A DNA stretch of 64,000 bases, from positions 16,362-80,361 of the forward strand of contig JTDE01021359.1 in the NCBI GenBank assembly GCA_014338405.1, read 5' to 3'. The DNA comes from Paragonimus skrjabini miyazakii. Its lineage: Eukaryota; Platyhelminthes; Trematoda; Plagiorchiida; Troglotrematidae. Below are positions 59,525 through 64,000 of the stretch, piece by piece (the first letter of the stretch is position 1; the number at the start of each line of letters is the position of its first letter). Below the pieces are notes generated by a model. That model was not told the DNA's origin. It was given only the letters and a program-made list of their open reading frames with translations, and made no database searches. Position numbers and translations under genes: made by a program.

Positions 59525-62500
59525 CTAAATAGGGTTGAAAAGCATTTCCATTAAACTACGACAAGGTATCAGTAAAGAGGCGAAGTGGGTTTAAAAATTT
59601 GTGAAACGCTTGATCAGCTTTACAATCACATAAACTTCTTAGGAGACTGTAATCTCGCTACGTTACAAAATATCCAGTAGAACAAAACTAACCACCATCA
59701 CCACTCGCTCAGTTCCTGGTGGTTAACCGGTCACAACCAAACTTGGAACAAGCACCTTGAATACGCTAAGCAGTCATAAATCAAAGGTTTCCCCTGTTTC
59801 CAGACGCAGCGAAAATCAGCAACCGGAAACTTTACTGCGTACACAAACACCCGCTTTGATAGCTAACGTGTGTTCAAGCCCATTATTTTCGAAAACCAGT
59901 CTCGTAATGCCTACTACATTCTGGTATGCATACACAGCCAAACCTCGGTAATAACGCCACTCCTATGGTATACGAATCGGCAAAACACAAGCCAACCCCC
60001 ATAACGTCACTAGGTAAGCTTTTGTATGAAACACGCACTCAGCAAGTAAGCCAGGCAACCCACCAATAGTAGATCACCTATGCAATGGAGTATAGATTCT
60101 CCCCCACACATGCACGAGCCAGCTAGTTGACGGCTGTATGGAACTATTAATGCATGCTGTTGTAACGTCTGTGGTCATTTAACCCGCACATTCATGTTGT
60201 GCATGCGACTGGCTGCGATACAACGAATCGATCATCAACAAGACGGCTCCACGGTGTTCAACCATTCATTCATCCATATGTCTGATCGCAGAGAACGTAG
60301 ACTGCCATTTCCCTCTAGAATTAAGCTTCTTAAAGAGAGTGAGAATGTTGAGCCACTGAGAATCTCAGACTAGTGTAATATGGGAAGGCAAATTTACTTG
60401 ACAATACACAGCAATTTCGATACTGAGATGGGAGATACCAACAAGTTTTGAAAACATCTGCAAACTGCTACTACGAACTATACCATTGAACACGTTGTCT
60501 AACAATTACTAAAATGTACTCTATCTGCACATATTCCTGTCTCTAGTCAGAAAATGTATTTTTTTGTTTAAAAAAAAGATACAACATGCCATAGATTGGA
60601 AATCGTAAAGCATCAAACATGCGGTTGAAGAGGCTCAAAGAGATAACTTATTCGGGGGAAAGTTGACCGTGTGTATGATCTCTAGGATACTATCGACTCG
60701 AACGAAACCGGCTTCACCTATCGTGTGCTCCTTGTCACCGCGATAAAGACTCACTGGAAGAACCACATGGACGGAAAATATGCGTTGAATTTTGCTTATC
60801 TCTTTAATAACACCAAATAGCGCCATTGAACAGGAACCGAGCAGTAGTGCCATTACGAGGTTTCAACTCAAACATACAGAACGCTGTCTTCAAAATAGAG
60901 AAAGCACACGATGTCATGTCTTACCTAATGGCTGAAAAGCTAACTGTCTACATTCCCCGTCTGGAAAAGTGAAACCTGAGATCTGCGTTCACTCGACAGA
61001 AAGGATGATGGGGTTATTAAATTCGTGTCTTTGCATCCGCCAGCCAGTCAACTGAACCCGGTCTATTCGGGTTGTTTACGCCTATCGGCAATCGAAATTA
61101 TCATTCGGGATGATCGATACACACAGACATTTAGCAAACAACGCTGTCACTATCATTTTTCGTTCACCGTGTTTGAAAAGTTGTTCGCTGTTAACCGCAT
61201 AAAGATAAAATTGACTGCTGGGGAGTGAAACCGGAACTATATGAAAGCAGCTTGTGCATTTGATGGCACGTGCTATCGCGCTAAGGGTGGTCGTTGATAA
61301 CAGAACCGAACTGAGTGGTGTGAGTTCGGTTCAGCCGAGAGAGTGTCTCCAAATTCCACCTGACGAACAGTAAAGAAATAACCAGCACATGCATCATGTA
61401 GTCGGAAACTTGCAGACGACATAATGAACTCTAGTGTCGATTTGGCACTTGGTCTCCGGAACAAAATCGCACTACAGAGTGGACAGTGTTCACTGATTAC
61501 AGTATATTTTATGTCCATCACTTCGTAGGTGGAAAACACTGCAGGGCCGCTGAACACCGGGACCGAATAAAAGGAGTTCATAATCAACGTGCACGTTGTA
61601 CAACTTAGGCTTATTTGTGACACCACTGAAGATCTCTTCTTTCAAAAGGGAACTAAATCTTTCTGAGTGAAAAAAATATCAGGGAATCAGACATCTGTAT
61701 GCCCAACACGAAGTGTAACGGTGCAAGCCACTCGTGAATTATCACTCGTTGAAATATAATGTAGTTTCCAGGGACACAAGGAGCCTACGACATTAGATGA
61801 CCACCCAGTTCATAGACCGATTACTTGTTTGTTTGACAAGAATGTTCTACAACTTTGTAATGACTAATAGATTTTAGAGAATTAACAAATCTGCGAGAAA
61901 ATTAAGTTTAAAGAACAAAGTTTAAACCATTAGATGTGTGCAAGATTTTGGGCAACGCTACAAGTTCAACTAATTCTTAACAACGAAGTCAGTTTTATAA
62001 CGTGCCTACAAAGGGAAGGACTCCCTAGCTTCCTGATAGTGAAAAGTAAAACGAGATAGACTTGATTCTCAACAGGATCTATGCTGACAGATACTCAAAA
62101 AACTGAACACTACGGCAGCTATTGAGAGCCAAAGATATAAATGAGAAAGTATTATTATTATCATTATTACCAACATTATTACTAGGCTCCTCAAAGGAAA
62201 TTCTGTCAACACTGCAAAAGTATTAGGCGCTTCGTCAGGAAATTGATCTACGCCTTCATTGCTATGCGACATACTCTGTCACAAATGAGCTTGTTATTGT
62301 TAGGCTTCTTGAACCCATGTAAAAATACCCCCAGGCAAGTGAGGATTAAACACATGATCGTAGCGAGCATCACCGTTATCAACCTCGAGCTCGAACTCAC
62401 GCGTACGATCCAGCATGTTTAAGGACAACCAACACCTTGTGATGTACACGATGTAAATTTAAATCAGTTAGCTATAAAGCCGAAAGGTTCTTACCGATGT

Positions 62501-63621
62501 GCTGGAGAATACACGTAACCATGCTAACATCGACCCCGCTCAAACTGAAGGCTGGGAAATAATCCCTACCAGTAAGTGCAATCAACTGATCAAATTGTTT
62601 ACTAATGCCACAGTGGCTAATAAAAACAGGCGTACTTGAATTTGGATCCGTAGAGGTCATCTGCTTTTCAGTAACCGCGTCTGAATCGGATTTTACAGGA
62701 TTTGTTATTACAAGGGCATTGTCAGTTGGATCGCCTGGAGAAACAGGTCTGAATGAGTCTGGATCCCCTCCAACTGGATCATCCTCATGCACACCGTCAC
62801 CGGAACCGGAACTTGAAGAGCTTGACAGATATCCGTCAAGTTCTTCAATCCAAAGTCTGGCTCGTTTCGGAACGGTACCTTCAGAAGCAGACGTTGACGG
62901 TACACTTGACTCGAAAGATGACTTATTCTTCAAAATATTTCCGATAGCTGCAGAAATGTATAGGGAAATCGTATATGCTACTTACCTGCATCTAAAGCGC
63001 CTTGTAGTTCGTAAGTGATTTTACGTTTTTGACGTTCATACTCCCGATCGGAAAACTTGTGGTCCGGTAATGGGCCCTTAGCCAACATTTCTCGTCGGTT
63101 TTGCCGTCGCTCATAATACTTTTCCATTTTTTCCCGCTCGCGTTCGCTAGCATTGGCATACCATTCCTTTAACTTCCGTTCGGTATTTACATCACGCATT
63201 CGTCGCCCGGATAAATCTCGACACATTTCATGATTTGTTGTCTTCTCTATTTGGCTTCCAATAGCACGCAGCATAGAACCAAAACCTATAAGGACTAATG
63301 AATTGAAGCTTTTCAATCCACGTACCTCCTTTGCCTCCTCGGATACGAAAATGCTTTCTAATAACAGCATCTTCCGGAATATTTTCTAAATCACAAGTTA
63401 TTCGGCCATTGACGGTGTAAAAGTAATCGTCATAAAGATTGTCGTGAGACATTTCAGCAGAAACTAAGGACTGTGAACAGAAGTAAAGAAAGGGATAAAG
63501 GTATTACTGCGATGAACCGATCCAACTGAATCATCAAACTGGTAAGAGGTGGTGTGTCTAACAAATGAACCGAAACTGTCACCTGAGACACGCGAAGCTT
63601 ATTTGAAATAACGACAGCCAT
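59250..63621 (-). CDS. SDE2: SDE2 homologue, 5 exons
   Basis: SDE2 is made as a precursor with an N-terminal ubiquitin-like fold that is cut after Gly-Gly. The released Lys-starting fragment joins the spliceosome, where it helps excise certain introns. In animals it also acts in replication-stress and PCNA-linked control. The exons are 63621-63583, 63470-63326, 63285-62986, 62947-62495 and 59524-59250. Phases chain to 403 residues, against about 450 in human. In order: the second part of the ubiquitin-like fold, GGKGG at about 58-62, the core FGSMLRAIGSQIEKTTNHE and CRDLSGRRMRDVNTERKL, a charged helix, a Ser-run/acidic middle, and a C-terminal SAP domain (LKCGGTLSERARRLFSVRGL, about 356-389). 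Identity is certain. The exact start is less so, because the first beta strand of the fold is not visible. The gene converges on EHBP1. Confidence 0.94.
59525..62494. other. Large SDE2 intron, no gene seen
   Basis: A 3-kb intron. It contains an ATT/ATC-rich tract near 62145-62185. The - strand frame 61626-61273 (117 residues) lies in sense with SDE2, but no family, acceptor or phase argument supports it as an exon. Confidence 0.5.
62495..62947 (-). CDS. SDE2: SDE2 exon 4: low-complexity acidic/serine region
   Basis: It follows a 38-nt intron (62948-62985). It encodes KRARLWIEELDGYLSSSSSS and an Asp/Gly/Pro-rich acidic region. The KR-LW-E pattern resembles KRRCFWLGMEGL of vertebrate SDE2. The end is placed at gtaaga (phase 1). 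A second donor, gtaggg, about 80 bases earlier has the same phase and could be used instead. Confidence 0.82.
62986..63285 (-). CDS. SDE2: SDE2 exon 3: conserved core
   Basis: A 40-nt intron (63286-63325) precedes it, and the donor is gtaagt. It encodes the hallmark FGSMLRAIGSQIEKTTNHE and CRDLSGRRMRDVNTERKL, then a long basic/acidic helix (KEWYANASEREREKMEKYYE). Vertebrate SDE2 has [20 protein letters not shown] and CRDLSGRRLRDVNHEK. Confidence 0.96.
63326..63470 (-). CDS. SDE2: SDE2 exon 2: ubiquitin-like fold to processing site
   Basis: A long polypyrimidine tract and tgttcacag precede it, and the donor is gtacgt. It encodes YDDYFYTVNGRITCDLENIP and RKHFRIRGGKG, with the last G codon split by the intron. 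The pattern FxVNGxxI ... GGKGG matches vertebrate SDE2 (FFVKCNGALI ... CGGKGG). An internal ATG at 63452 would also be open but would cut the fold. Confidence 0.9.
63583..63621 (-). CDS. SDE2: SDE2 exon 1 (putative start)
   Basis: It encodes MAVVISNKLRVSQ and ends at a gtgaca donor in phase 0, joining SLVSAEM in the next exon. Without gaps this aligns with the second strand and first helix of the ubiquitin-like fold in vertebrate SDE2 (AVRCASGRCTVRDFIHRHCQ). The first strand is missing, so the real first exon may lie further upstream. An AG at the retroelement border could then open this exon as xTC-CTG-GAA-ATG. In-frame TAA lies 12 bases upstream of the ATG. Confidence 0.6.
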
Positions 63622-63631
63622 TTCCAGGACT

Positions 63632-64000
63632 TATCATCGTCATGATAGACAGCAATACATCAGTGGTTCACACTGATGCTTAACTGCCACACAACCGCGA
63701 AGAAACAAACCCTGTTTAGGGAGAAGAAAAAGTGGGGAGGGAAAATAATCACCAAAAATAGCCACGTCTATAGTCAAACATAAAACATCAATGCGCCTAC
63801 ACTTTGCAAACAAACAACCGAGCCGTAAGTGAAAGTAAGGCATCATCAGCAAGACAGCGGCTTTCACTGTCCCGCGTCACTAAGTGCACTAACTTCACAG
63901 ACAACTCGACCAAACGACAACATTCACGCCACTGAGCTCGGTTAGCCGCCATCTCACCTAACGTGTCAAGCCACCGACTCTGTGAGTCGCAAGGGCTCCA
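63632..64000 (-). mobile_element. Family 2 retroelement, 3' end, continues past window
   Basis: It matches 7312-7690: an ATC-rich tail, tggttcacactgatgcttaa, a purine-rich stretch, gcaaacaaacaa, and ccactgagctcggttagccg. It is more diverged than the 22991 copy. It lies directly upstream of the first visible SDE2 exon and in the same orientation as that gene. Confidence 0.85.

Noticed and set aside
59203..59532. + strand open frame of 109 codons
   Set aside because: It is the complement of the SDE2 SAP exon, whose - strand reading is clearly conserved.
61273..61626. 117-codon - strand frame within the SDE2 intron
   Set aside because: No recognised domain; the SDE2 exons on both sides already join in phase without it.
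62605..63018. + strand open frame of 137 codons
   Set aside because: It is the complement of SDE2 exon 4 and its borders; the - strand has conserved SDE2 context and splice sites.

Overview
The window looks like eukaryotic nuclear DNA from a flatworm, most likely a digenean fluke. This is an inference. It rests on very short 38-40 nt introns sitting in the same genes as introns of up to 11.8 kb, on many decayed endonuclease/reverse-transcriptase retroelements and Penelope-like elements, and on intermediate base composition. I cannot name the species. The sequence contains one assembly gap of 100 N (8033-8132).

Two host genes are recognisable, placed tail to tail. The first, on the + strand, is an EHBP1 (EH-domain-binding protein 1) homologue. 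Its upstream part (N-terminal C2-like region) lies left of the window. From 243 to 56829 I can chain twelve exons whose splice phases all agree. They encode 581 residues: a calponin-homology domain (exons at 243-401 and 12206-12526), a low-complexity linker carried partly by very small exons, and a C-terminal bMERB Rab-binding coiled coil ending in a CaaX-type Cys-Thr-Leu-Gln. The second, on the - strand, is an SDE2 homologue (63621 down to 59250). It has five exons and 403 residues, with the second part of the ubiquitin-like fold, the Gly-Gly-Lys-Gly-Gly processing site, the conserved SDE2 core, an acidic/serine-rich middle and a C-terminal SAP domain.

The rest is intron and intergenic DNA filled with retroelement debris. 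A - strand LINE relic with ORF1 and reverse-transcriptase (RT) parts covers about 2125-4300. A + strand endonuclease/RT element (5186-7303) is broken by a - strand insertion of a second family and by the gap, and its 3' end appears to resume at 8133-8803. A nearly complete but heavily mutated - strand copy of the first family lies at 37739-40890. Five copies of the second family (about 7306, 20771, 22991, 53058 and 63632) are all in - orientation. Penelope-like GIY-YIG fragments lie at 17572-17870 and 50597-50985, the second flanked by a 13-bp direct repeat and carrying an inverted duplication. Several short tRNA-like modules with pol III A/B boxes are scattered through the introns.

The two genes have separate known roles (membrane/actin/Rab traffic and spliceosome/replication-stress control), and nothing here links them functionally. 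I found no operon, CRISPR, rRNA or intact mobile element. The points of most interest are the micro-exon chain of EHBP1, the SDE2 intron that splits the processing site, a retroelement end within about 10 bp of the apparent SDE2 start, and the structured Penelope-like insertion.
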